This document shows positions 42,223 through 52,601 of a stretch of 64,000 bases of DNA, one piece after another; the stretch's first letter is position 1; every line of letters starts with the position of its first letter. A program made the translations under genes and the position numbers. Origin of the DNA: Cercozoa sp. M6MM (Eukaryota; Endomyxa: Ascetosporea); the NCBI GenBank assembly GCA_040357565.1, contig JBDODJ010000010.1; one strand, given 5' to 3'. The notes beneath the pieces were generated by a model. It did no database searches and was not told the origin of the DNA. It saw only the letters and a program-made list of their open reading frames with translations.

Positions 42223-42812
42223 TTAGAAACGACTGCGACCTTGCTCATGCTCATCAACCTGAGTACAGATCACGACATAGTTAAAACATGCAAGGCAAGG
42301 AGGGAACGGAGAAGGAAGAAGGGGAAGATATTTCACCTGTGCAAACAGGTCGCGCTCTTTTCGTAGGCGCTCTTGCTTCTCTCGCTCTTGCCGTCTCTAC
42401 CCACACAGACAAACACAGTCACACAGACACACAGATACACAGACACACACACACACACACACGACACGTGCGCACCTCACTCGCATCTATGAACATAGAG
42501 GGGAGATCGCACCTCGCCAAAAAACTGTCGGGCAGCACCGATGTCAGCTCGTAGCGCAGCGACGTCCTTGCGACTCACAGCACCAACCTACGCACATGCT
42601 TTAAGGTATCAAAGGGTACAATATCTCCCTTCGAGAAACACGTACCTTCTTTGCAGGTACACCGGCGTAAACCTCACCACTGAGCACCTGCGTGCCAGGA
42701 GCGAGAACAGCACCCGGTAGCAGCACCGCGTGACTGCCAAGTACGCAGCCATCAAGCACGACGCAGCCTTTGCCGACGCGGCACCTATCAGAAACATTCT
42801 AGGTATACCTTG

Positions 42813-42908
<96 letters not shown>

Positions 42909-42910
42909 AG

Positions 42911-43001
<91 letters not shown>

Positions 43002-43696
43002 ACATNNNNNNNNNNNNNNNNNNNNNNNNNNNNNNNNNNNNNNNNNNNNNNNNNNNNNNNNNNNNNNNNNNNNNNNNNNNNNNNNNNNNNNNNNNNNNNN
43101 NNNNNGTGCAAGTGTGGCCCGTCCTAAATCATAAGCATCTTGCCCACATAGAAGGCGTGGTTGGTTACGGAGTGAACTGCACGAAAACTCAGACTTCCGA
43201 GCAACATGGACGACGGTGTGACGACCAATGTGCGCCGAGTTACCGACACTGTGACAAGTTGAGGCATGCAACCATACATCTACCTAACCTCAGCTTTTGA
43301 CCAAAGTGATGATACCTAATTGAGTTGACATCGCCTCGCAGCACAGCGTGCGAGTCCACCGAGGCGAAAGCATCAATGTGAACATTGCCTGAATAAAAGA
43401 CAGAACGTGTGTTTTACACTTCACATACCTACGCATAACATGAGGTACCAATGACGTCGCAGGTTTCATCAACCCACGCGGAAGCTGCCACGTTCGGCTC
43501 AGCGCCTCTGCACAAATAAAGCCACTTAGAGAGGTATCTAGCCAAGGAGATGTTTATTGCTTTACTTGAAAGAGCGAAGGGCAGGGTGATCGTGCAGCTG
43601 CTCGCGCTCGACGTTGGGCACGGCACCGGCGCCGAGCATACGATGAGCGATCATCATCCGCAGAGGCGCACATCGGGCCACAACACGCTGCAGCAT
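42223..43696 (-). CDS. Gamma-type carbonic anhydrase-like (complex I gamma-CA) protein
   Basis: Left-handed beta-helix (hexapeptide) protein resembling the gamma-CA subunits of mitochondrial complex I. ATG at 43696 opens MLQRVVARCAPLRMMIAHRM, Arg-rich without acidic residues, as in a mitochondrial presequence. Then EREQLHDHPALRSFKG, NVAASAWVDETCDVIGT, NVHIDAFASVDSHAVLRGDV, SISVGNSAHIGRHTVVHVAR, VTNHAFYVGKML, GKGCVVLDGCVLGSHAVLLP, GAVLAPGTQVLSGEVYAGVP and AKKVGAVSRKDVAALRADI. A charged, helical tail (ERRQEREKQERLRKERDLF) ends VDEHEQGRSRF-stop at 42223. The tail has no counterpart I know in plant gamma-CA. Candidate zinc ligand His occurs in RHTVVHVAR and TNHAF, but catalytic status is unclear. 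A large CA tract and a 100-N gap lie in an intron between two beta-helix exons, so part of one coil may be missing. Confidence 0.8.
42814..43105. repeat. Long (CA)n tract with 100-N gap in gamma-CA intron
   Basis: CA repeat from 42814 to about 42999 (one AG-containing interruption near 42908) followed by exactly 100 N at 43006-43105. The true length of this intron is unknown. Confidence 0.95.
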
Positions 43697-43915
43697 TGCA
43701 CTGTGTTTTTTAAAGCTGAAACCAATGTACACACCAACACACTGTTACAGTCGAAATGCCAGCGATGTGTCTCCGGGACCAACCCCTTTAAAATAATGCT
43801 GTCGACTATTTATGCAGTACCGTTAAGGGTGTCACCTGTACCCGGCTGTTGGTCCGTGAGACCGAAGAGCGAAACGTGCGGTGGCCTTAGAGTGTCGTGC
43901 CGCACGTGTGGAGCC
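43697..43915. promoter_or_regulatory. 219-bp bidirectional spacer, gamma-CA / CHO2
   Basis: Start codons of the two genes face away from each other across 219 bp. The spacer probably holds both promoters. No TATA box or clear motif is visible. Confidence 0.5.
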
Positions 43916-46900
43916 ATGAAACGCAAAGGTAGCTCTGCTAGTATACGCAGCGTGTGTTTCGCATATAGCTTGGTTTCGTTGTAAGTTGTTGTTTTGCCAA
44001 ATCCAGTGGCTCAAACTGCCGGCAAGACCGGCAGTGTTGATGATGGCGAACAGTTCGTCATGCCTGCGACGGTAGGATTTCTGTTACGCGTGCTGTTCTA
44101 GCGAGTCGGGGTGCCTGTAGATGTCAGCAGTGCAACGTCTGTGCTTGCCGTGGAACTGGAGTGTCGGGAATGGTAGCCTCACTCGTGCGTGCTCACACTT
44201 TTCTTGCACGACCACCTGTGTTTTAGTACCTGCACTGCTGTTTTTGTTCATCAACATCTACCTGGGCTTCTTCTCGGACCTGCCGATGTGGGTACGTATA
44301 CTTTATCCTCCCATTTCGTACGGAGAAGTGTGCCATGTGCTTAGGTGTACGTGACGGTGTCACTGGTGTTTCGTGCGGCCTATAACGTTGGATTGGGCGC
44401 GCTGCTGCACCATCAGTCGCTGCACAAGCGTATCACGCAGTTCTACACCCGTTGGGCCAGACACCCGAATGAGCGACTGCGCAAGCTCCTGGATGGCGTA
44501 TGCTTCTATTCTCACGTGATGGTGGTGTTATCAACCCCGCTTTTCGTAGGTGGTTCGAAGCAACATGCAAAGCGATTTCGACCCGTCAAAGTTTCCTGTG
44601 GCACTCAAGGCCTGGCTTATGTTCCGGTACACAGTTACCCAACTACCCCCATTCCCCGATTCACCCCCTCCCCCAGCTACCCAAGTACCCCATACCCCCA
44701 TTTACCTCGTTACCCCTTCCAGACACTTGGTGGACACGATCCTGGCTAACGATGTGGCTGCGCTGATTGCGCTGTTCCTGCATTGTGTACGTCTGCCGTC
44801 CTGGAGCGACTTTGGCCCGGCGCTGCTGCTGCAGTATGCTGCCGGTCTCGCTCTCGTCGCCTTCAACTACTGGGCTAAGGTGGACGCACACCGCTGCATC
44901 GGCGATTATTGTTGGTATCACCTTCGTCCAACCTCGTATTGCCTCCCCCGGTTATCCCCGTTACTCACAGGTATTGGGGTGACTTCTTCTTCCGACTCGA
45001 GCAGAATGTATCCGTTTTTGCCTCGTTTCCTTTTCGCTACGCTCCCATATCTGATTGGAGTAAAATTTAGCTCACCTTCGACGGCATTTTCGAGCTGTTT
45101 CCGCACCCGATGTACACCGTTGGTATGCGCCTTGGTTTCCTTTACTTCCGATTATACCTTCTGTTTACACTTCTTTGGCGATAGGCTATGCCATGTACTA
45201 CGGTCTGGCGCTGCTGTCGCGCAGCTACACCTTCTTTTTCGTGTCGCTGGCATCTCACCTACTCCAGCTCGCCTTCTTGGTGCTCGTTGAGGTATTGTCT
45301 CCTTGTATCCTGTTACCATAACCCAATGTTAGGCTTCCTGCTATCTTGGTTGCACACCGTGCAGGAACCGCACATCCAGCGACTGTACGGCAAGCCTGCC
45401 GATGGCGCCGAGGCTCAGAAGGTCCTCTCGGAGGAGGGTCTTCTCAAGAAACGCGAGTCTGTCTTTGTGTTCGGTCTCGACTTTCTTGACGCCGCCGATG
45501 TCGCATTGGCGGTGTCTCTTCCCGCCCTGCCCTATCACCCTGTCATCCCTTTACCCTGGCATGTAGGCGACGATGGCTTATCTGTGTCTGTCCAGCTGGT
45601 TTATGCCGCAGTGGCTCGTGTGGCTGCAAGCACTCGTGTGGCGTGCTGTGCACTGGGCTTTTGTCTTTGTTGTGTTGTACAACCAAGTGGGCTACCCTTT
45701 AAATCTGTTGCCTTGTCATACTCTCATACTCTACCCGCTATCTGACAGAGCAAGTACCGCTCGTGGACGAAGAGATTCGATTCCGTGTCCGAAGCTTTTT
45801 CCAACTGGCGTCGCATGTTCAACTTCACGTCGACCGCCTCGCTGGTAGTTGCCCTTTACCCGTCATTCTCTTTGTCTTGATCCTTATCCTGTTGAACCGT
45901 GTGCCAGGTCTCATTCGCGACAGCTGCCTTCAAGTTCGCGTTTGTTCATTTCGAACGTCATGGATGGTCGACCTCTTTCGCTGCTGGTGCTTTTACTTGA
46001 GTTTCCTACGCTCTCCATTATTCCCATCGACCTTCCTCGTCCAGGAATCCTGTTGGGTCTCGCGCTCGTGGCAGTCAATGTGTATTCGTGGCGATCGGCA
46101 CATGCCAGCATTGGAGACTTTGGCTGGTACGCTCTCCCGACCTTTCGATGCTTTGGAGAATTGAAAGGCGTTGGGGAATACATGTGTCACTGTACGCGAC
46201 TCGGCAGGTACTACGGCGACTTCTTCGTCCCGCCGGATCACACCGAGAAATGGCGCCCTCAGCTGTAACCCTGCCATTCCCGTTCCCATTTCAGATATAT
46301 TTACTTACCCTTGTAGGTGCTACACGGGTGTCTACCGCTTCCTAAACAACCCCGAGTGCGTCACCGGCTACTTTGGCCTCTATGGCCTCGCTCTGCTTGC
46401 ACAGTCCTATTGGATTCTTCTACTGGTAGCCCTGTTACTTCCTTGTTGATGTACCTCTTTATCCGTTGCAGGCTATTCTGGCTCACGTCGCAAATATTGT
46501 ATTTGTTTCGGTGGTTGAGAACCCGCATGTCCGACGCCTGTACGCCGGCCGGGTAAGGATTTATATCTCCCATATTAACCCTCCCCTCCCGTTTACCCCA
46601 GATACGTGCAGGTGCGAAAAGAAGCGCCGTTGCCACGCGCCATCAATCACCTCATCAGCGAAGTCGACCGCTCGGTATGCGTCCATGTCTTGTATCGTAT
46701 GTGTGATCAATGAGTACTATAGGGCACGCTCCGCGCGGAAGTGGATCGTGCCAGGTCACGTGCCGTTGGCGAACTGCTTGTGGTCTACAAGAGTGGCGCT
46801 CCCATTTGTCCGCAGTGACTTAGTTTCTTTATTTGATCTTTCCCGTAGACGTGTCGGACCAGTTGCTGAAGGACAGTCAAAGCAACAAGACAAACAAATC

Positions 46901-47703
46901 GGCGGTGTCTATCAGGTGCATCGTGTCTTACCCAAATACCTCCCGCTTCCCATCATTACCCCATCTGCTTAGTGCCGTGCAAGAACAAGTGGACCTAGGC
47001 GAAACCGTTGAAATTAAATTTGAGGCACCTGCCGATCACGCTGCGTATACTACAGTCAATATTTTCTGTCTTCCTATGTCTGTGTCTTCCTATGTCTGTG
47101 TGTCTGGTTTCTGGTATTGCTGCAGTTCTAGTCACCCAAGAGACAGGCAGTGCGACTGGGTGGCACTGTACCCGATCGGTATCGCAACAATTTTTCTTGT
47201 CGTCCTCTCGCTGCCCATGCAACGTTTGCGCACAAGCACAGGCACACCGTCAGCACCGGGCCTCTCTGGCGGTAAGTGGCTCGGCGTGCCGGCTGGTACC
47301 TTGCCCATCTGTCCCTTTGCACCTTTTCGCAGATGCGGATCTATGACCCCACTCGCAGGCGAATCGGGCACACTCTCGTTTGAAGACGCTCGTTTGCCGC
47401 ACATGCCGGGCGTTTACGAAGCACGGTATGTTCACCCTCTCAACTTCTCTATCGATACACGCACGTACACACACGCCGCTCGTAGGTACCACTTGGCCGG
47501 CAGCTACGAGTCAGTGGCCACGTGTGTTATCGCTGTGGGGTAACCTTTTTCGTTTGCCCCCCCCCCCCCCCATTTACCGCTGTTTCATCCCTTTCATCCT
47601 CAGTCTATCGAGCGCCATCTCGCCGGTGTCAAGCAGCGAGCATCATGAAGAGTCCCCGAGCAACGATGATAGCGACTCGACCGAGGAGGAGCAGGAGCAA
47701 TGA
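43916..47703 (+). CDS. CHO2: Phosphatidylethanolamine N-methyltransferase, two-domain CHO2 type
   Basis: ER membrane enzyme that adds methyl groups from S-adenosylmethionine to PE on the route to PC. ATG 43916 gives MKRK, then an intron, then VAQTAGKTGSVDDGEQFVMP, which mirrors the TPDG..F.VP start of yeast Cho2. Two copies of the methyltransferase unit follow. In the first, IGDYCWYWGDFFF, LTFDGIFELFPHPMYTVGYA and VEEPHIQRLYG lie at about 44900-45400. In the second, ASIGDFGWY, YGDFFVPPD, PECVTGYFGLYGLALLAQSY and VVENPHVRRLYAG lie at about 46100-46550. The C-terminal soluble region has QVDLGETVEIKFEAPADHA and CDWVALYPIG, matching the fungal Cho2 beta-sandwich tail. The end is acidic (SNDDSDSTEEEQEQ) before TGA at 47701. 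About 20 short introns, many C-rich. The duplicated architecture is that of yeast Cho2, unlike single-domain animal PEMT. Confidence 0.92.
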
Positions 47704-48278
47704 TTGATCGGACCGATGTACTAATTTGATGATGCGACGCAACGACGTTGCTTTGCTTTACGTTCACGTACGACACGACGGGTTGACATAAACAGCGTTT
47801 TGACTTACTTGGTTAATTGATAGCATCGCAGCATCAGTTCGCGTCGGTTAGTTTGTATTCATCCACCTCTACCTATATGCTCGAAGGCTTGTTGATGGCA
47901 ATTGAAAAACAGCCCAAGCACTATCACGGCAGAACGTATCAAGTGCGAGGGGACAAGAGCTCCGTAAAAGGGAGCTTGAGAAGAGATACCTGCAGTCAAA
48001 GTGCGTGAGCTGTAGAAAGCTTGATCTGCACAACACTTGACAATGCAAGGTAGATACCTAGCAAAACAAATCCTTCACTTCACCCTACTGGCTCTGATGT
48101 GATCGTCCGCGCTGACGAGTAATCAGATGACAACTTGCTTGAGAAACGCGTTGCCGTAACAACTTCGTCTACTTTGACGCAAGAACCCGTTGGGGTAATT
48201 ATTTCCTTCGCTTCTTCAAACTGAATCGTTTGATTCCTTCACTTCCCCTAATCTAATTGACGACTAACCTCTTTTATT

Positions 48279-48437
48279 TTCAACTAAACTGTTGGGGTAA
48301 CTCACTCTTTCAAACTGACACTTGGCCATTCTACTTCCAACAACAGACTTTCTTACGTTCCTTAGTTTTATTGTGTCACTGGCAAAGTAACCTCAATTTT
48401 CCAAGGCCTGATCCCTATCTGAGAAGGCTCCGGTAAC
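48279..48437 (+). repeat. Left arm of inverted repeat
   Basis: Contains TTGGGGTAACTCACTCTTTC, then GACACTTGGCCATTCT and GGCCTGATCCCTAT. Each block recurs in reverse complement at 48712-48868 in mirror order, with small indels (including an A run of 14 in the right arm). Confidence 0.85.
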
Positions 48438-48534
48438 ATATTGAGTGAGTTACGTTAGTTTAGCCTTTACAATACTGTAGCTGTTACTGACGTTTGCCAT
48501 TGTAAAGGCACTGGTCCTGGAGAAATCAGATTAC

Positions 48535-48657
48535 CTGGCAGAGACCTTCTTTGAGCTCAGCCACAAAAGCTCGCTCAAGGCTTTCCTACTCAAACACAGG
48601 GCTGAAGCTCTCAGTAGGTCAGCATACCAGGGAACACACTTCAAAATCTTCTTGTCT
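48535..48657. repeat. Direct repeat copy 1
   Basis: Blocks CCTTCTTTGAGCTCAGCCAC, TCAAGGCTT and GAACACACTTCAAAATCTTC recur in the same order and orientation at 48957-49037. This copy carries an extra stretch of about 45 bp. It lies in the spacer of the foldback. Confidence 0.75.
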
Positions 48658-48711
48658 TAAAGTTGCTTCCGCGCGGATGCAGTAGCTCATGCTGTAACAA
48701 CTAACTAGGAT

Positions 48712-48868
48712 GTTACCGCAGCCCTCTCATATAGGGATCAGGCCTTGGTAAATTGAGGGCACTTTGCCAATGATACAAAAAAAAAAAAAAACTAAGGAAC
48801 GTAAGAATGTCTGAGAGTGGCCAAGTGTCAGTTCGAAAGAGTGAGTTACCCCAACGGTTCAGTTGGGC
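48712..48868 (-). repeat. Right arm of inverted repeat
   Basis: Reverse complement of 48279-48437. It starts GTTACCGCAGCCCTCTCAT and ends near GTTCAGTTGGGC. The spacer between arms is about 275 bp. Confidence 0.85.
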
Positions 48869-48956
48869 GGCAAAGCACTGGTGAACAGGAAAGTCACCCG
48901 TCAGATGGTAATTGAGTTGGCGTGCAGTAAGAAGGAAAAAAGAAGAAGGGCCTCTG

Positions 48957-49037
48957 GTCGAGAGAGAGCCCTTCTTTGAGTTCGGCTGCAAAAAGCTTGT
49001 TCAAGGCTTCCCAGCGAACACACGTCAAAATCTTCCA
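48957..49037. repeat. Direct repeat copy 2
   Basis: Blocks CCCTTCTTTGAGTTCGGCTG, TCAAGGCTT and GAACACACGTCAAAATCTTC, just outside the right foldback arm. Confidence 0.75.
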
Positions 49038-49197
49038 CACCACCTCCCTCGAGGATTTTTGTAAGTTGTAACAAGGATCGGCTTAACTTAGACTGTCCTC
49101 TTTGCGCTACGCGACGCTAGTGTGCGCGGCGTACAGGCAACCCGCGCGCGTTTAAACGAAAAGAAACCGTCGGTACAAGCGACGAAGCATACGGGAG

Positions 49198-52100
49198 CTA
49201 GCCTTGGTAGCGACGCGGCAAGCGGTGTTTCCGAGCAGCCTGTCGCACGGCTCTCTCCCAAGCCTACCACCAAGTGCACATGTGCATTCTCAAGTTGGGA
49301 GGAGATTATCAGCAGCACAACAACGTACCGGTTGGTAGTTGCGACCAATCTCAGGCAATGTGGTAGCAAGAATGTCCTCAATCGTGAACTGCATAAACAG
49401 TATACGGAGGCAATTGGGGGAGGGGGGGGGGGTAAACATGTGGCACCTTGCCTTCGCACTGTTCCACACGTCGCACAGCGAGCCACGCAGCACGCGTGAA
49501 GTCCTTCGTGCAGTTGACCAGGACGCGGCGCAACCCGCGCACAATCCAATCGCGCTTGTGCTCACCTGAAAGGAAGAATAGAGAGGAAAATTAGATAGGG
49601 TTGCAGGAGGCACCACTAGGTCGAGGTGCAATGTGTCGCATCAATGCCTCGAAAAGCTCACTCTGTGTACATGAGGACGGGTAAAACAAGATTACAAAAG
49701 CAAAATAATAGGTATACCACTCGACTAGATGAATTCTTAATGGCCTTCTCCAATTCGCACAGCACCACCAAAAGTGAACTAGAATCCAGGGAGTGTGTAT
49801 AAGAACCAGCGGTTGTAGGAATGACAGGAAGAATACAGCAGCATCTGTGTGCGTAGCTTGTCGGCTGACTCCACCTCTAATGCCTTGCATACACTTCGCA
49901 CGAAAGCATCGCTGTCGCACAACTAATACACACACACACACGCACATACACACACACACACACACACACGCACACACGCACACACGCCTCATATCCAGTA
50001 TATTCACATGTTTTCCGAAGGTAATTGTGGCGGTACCGAGGTGCTTTCGAGTTCCTGCCGAGTCAGCTGGTACAGCTTCTGCTTGATCGGTGACTCGGGT
50101 TGCACTTGCTGATAGCACACCAAGGTAAGAAAGATAACAAGAGGACAAAGAGATCACTTACTGGAACGACAGCAGGCACGTGCACGGCGGCAGCTTGCGG
50201 TCGCGCGATGCCACCCTGAATAATAGGTAATCTGTTGGTAACAGGAACCTAGTAAAGGGACACAGGGAGCACGCACCAACTTGGAAGCGTCTCCCGTGGC
50301 GAAGTCGGCCTCGTACAAGTCCAGCGTGTCTATCCAACCGAAGGGTAACGGGAAAACAGGGCCGGGGAGGGGGAACTACCCAAGAGACGGAAACGAGTTC
50401 GACGACTGCAAAGTTGCTTTTCGACCACTTGCTGCAGCGAACCGAACAGACATCGCAATCGCAGGTCGTGTCTATGAAAGGGAGTAACAAGTAGGAACAA
50501 GGACAGGAGTAGAGAGGTTATTATGGTAGCAATGGGCAGAAGGAGTACCTCTGCTGCAGCACACTGCCGGCACGCCACATCATGTTGCACAGCACCTCCA
50601 AACATCCATCGTTAGATTTCAGCAGCAACCATTCGCTCATTCGAAGTAGCACACTGTGCACATGCGAGAAAAGGGTTAAAAGCGTGAAGTAAGAAGTCAG
50701 TAGATTGGCCAATGTACCTGGTGCTCATGAGAGTAACGCGCGCCAATTCGGCAGCAAAAACGCCGTTTCCGACTTGGCGACTTTGGTCTTCATCGCTGTT
50801 GACACAAACAAACTTCGACTCAACTTCACTCCAAACAGCAAAGAGCAGGACAGTACGTCTTTAGCAGGAAGTCCATCACTCGTTTGCAGGTCGCAGTTTT
50901 ATACAATTCGCTGCAGCGCTTCAGACTGGCCTCGGTGAGCAGCAGCGATACCTATGCAGGGCAGAGCAATGAAAATTTTGAACCAAACTACGCAAGGAAT
51001 GATACCCGCCACACAAATGCGGCGAACACTGCCGCGTATGACGGCTGTAGTGTGCCTCTCTGCCAGCACAAAAGTGCGAGCAGATCGGCTTGCTCTTGTG
51101 GCTGCAGAAAGTTGCGATAACCTGAGTTGAGTAGAGTTGAATTGAAGGGACCTCCTGGGAGTCCTGCACGAGGGCTTCGACCACGCGCGGCGCCAGCACT
51201 TCCACCATCTCGGGCGTGACCTTGTTGAGGATTGAGCATAGTTGCTTTTTCAGCGGCGGCGGTCCCTCTTTTTTCACCTTGGTGGCCGTGATTGCAGGCT
51301 GCGCTGCTGTGCGTAGATCCTGAGCACAAGTGAAGGTTAAAAGGTAAGAGTGGATGTGTGGGTCATAGAAGACAAGGATGTAGAGATTAACGAGCAAAGT
51401 TAAGGACTAACGTACCTCGTATCGCACGGTTCTTTCTGGATCAACACGGATCGGCGTTTCGTGCCGCCCATGTCTTTTGTTGTTGTGCTGATCAAACAAA
51501 AAAAAAAGATACATGAAGGACTAATGAAACAAACAAGGAGAATGCAGTACAGGTCGTGACTTGCGCTCGCGCGGTCTTGGAGCGGGCTTGCTTATCGGTT
51601 GCGCGAGTGCTCGTTTTGGCACCAAACCTGAGGTGGCAGGGAACAGGGGTATGAGGGAAATAAGAAGATAACATGAGGAGAAGGAAGGCACAGCAAAAAG
51701 GGGTAACAGCGTAAAGATTACCAAAACCCAGACGCACGAGGCCGAGATCGAGCGCTTGTTGCGAAACTATCCTGTTGACCAACGACACAATCCAAGAGCA
51801 CCAAAAAGAAGCAAAAGGCAAGAAACAGCTAAACTTACGTTGGCAGAGTCGCACAGGCAACGGCACGTCGAACTAAGTGAGTGGGTTACAAGGTATGAGG
51901 TGGCTACATGCGATCTTGTTGTACCCTGCAGCATACGCTGACGGCCAATGCCGCGCGGTTTCGGGCCACGAAAAACAAACTCGGGAGCAGTCATGTCAAA
52001 GCTGCCCCTACATGAATCAAATTCACAAAGTACAAGCAAGAAAAGAAAAGGAATACCAGTATTCGGTGGTTTCGGTATCGACTTGTCCATCTTCCGGAGC

Positions 52101-52271
52101 ATCGACTGGTTTATTGACTGGCATGTCGACAATGCTACTGGCAACGGTCATTTCGCCATCTTCTGACGTACTTTCAGTGTCCTGCATTCCTTCCACACCC
52201 GCTTCTTGAACACCATCGTATTTTGGCACAAACACCGGCGCGCAGATATCGAAAGCTCTGTCGCTAAACAT
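49198..52271 (-). CDS. eIF4G-like protein with MIF4G domain
   Basis: Likely translation-initiation scaffold. ATG at 52271 opens MFSDRAFDICAPVFVPKYDG, then an acidic stretch (TESTSEDGEMTVASS). Short low-complexity exons follow (FDMTAPEFVFRGPKPRGIG, FGAKTSTRATDKQARSK). The MIF4G domain begins KKQLCSILNKVTPEMVEVLA (near 51240-51200). It continues ALVQDSQE, QADLLALLCWQRGTLQPSYA, LLRMSEWLLLKSNDGCLEVL and CNMMWRAGSVLQQR (near 50600). The SILNKxTPE and ECLCxLLxTIGxxL-like blocks are the MIF4G signature. After a Gln/Pro segment (VQPESPIKQKLYQLTRQELE) come SELFEALMRHIAPRPSG, EHKRDWIVRGLRRVLVNCTK and FTIEDILATTLPEIG, in phase across introns, which could be a second HEAT (MA3-like) unit. The end is WERAVRQAARKHRLPRRYQG-stop at 49198. 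eIF4G is favoured; another MIF4G-family protein is possible. Confidence 0.65.
49926..49988. repeat. (CA)n microsatellite in eIF4G-like gene intron
   Basis: CA units with scattered CG and TA variants on the plus strand, inside an intron near the 3' end of the eIF4G-like gene. Confidence 0.9.
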
Positions 52272-52601
52272 GTGTGCTACTTTGTGCTGCGTTACATGCG
52301 TACTGTACCAGATCTTATGAGCTGTACTATGAAATCCAACCCAGATTGTTTTTTTTAAATCCTGGGCGCTCGTTTTTGGACAGGCACTAGAAAACTATCG
52401 ATTTCGATGTCTAGATACTTTTTCTTTTGTTATGATAGAACGTGCAAAACACAGGCTGAACTAAGCGGCATGGCAAACAAACTTTAAATACGTAGCCACG
52501 TCTCTTTTGCTTTTCCAGAGCTGCTGTAGTGAGCCTAGAAGGAATAAAGCCCGAAAACTGAACTGAAGTCACTTAGGTTCGCTGATTAAACCCTCGTTAA
52601 A
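52272..52601. other. Intergenic region, same-strand neighbours
   Basis: About 330 bp between the end of the unrecognised minus-strand gene and the start of the eIF4G-like gene. T-rich patches near 52350 and 52420. It should hold the eIF4G-like promoter and the upstream gene's 3' end. No specific signal is read. Confidence 0.5.

Larger units (their letters stand above)
47704..49197. other. Gene-free repeat block with a large foldback
   Basis: No gene is visible. The region holds an inverted repeat of about 150-bp arms and a pair of direct repeats, described separately. The arms are only roughly 80% alike by eye, so this looks like an old insertion or rearrangement. No coding capacity is seen. 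Confidence 0.6.

Noticed and set aside
43832-43915. Gamma-CA start at the ATG overlapping the CHO2 start
   Set aside because: A minus-strand ATG overlaps the CHO2 ATG in CATG, but the ATG at 43696 gives a better mitochondrial-type N-terminus directly in frame with the conserved exons.
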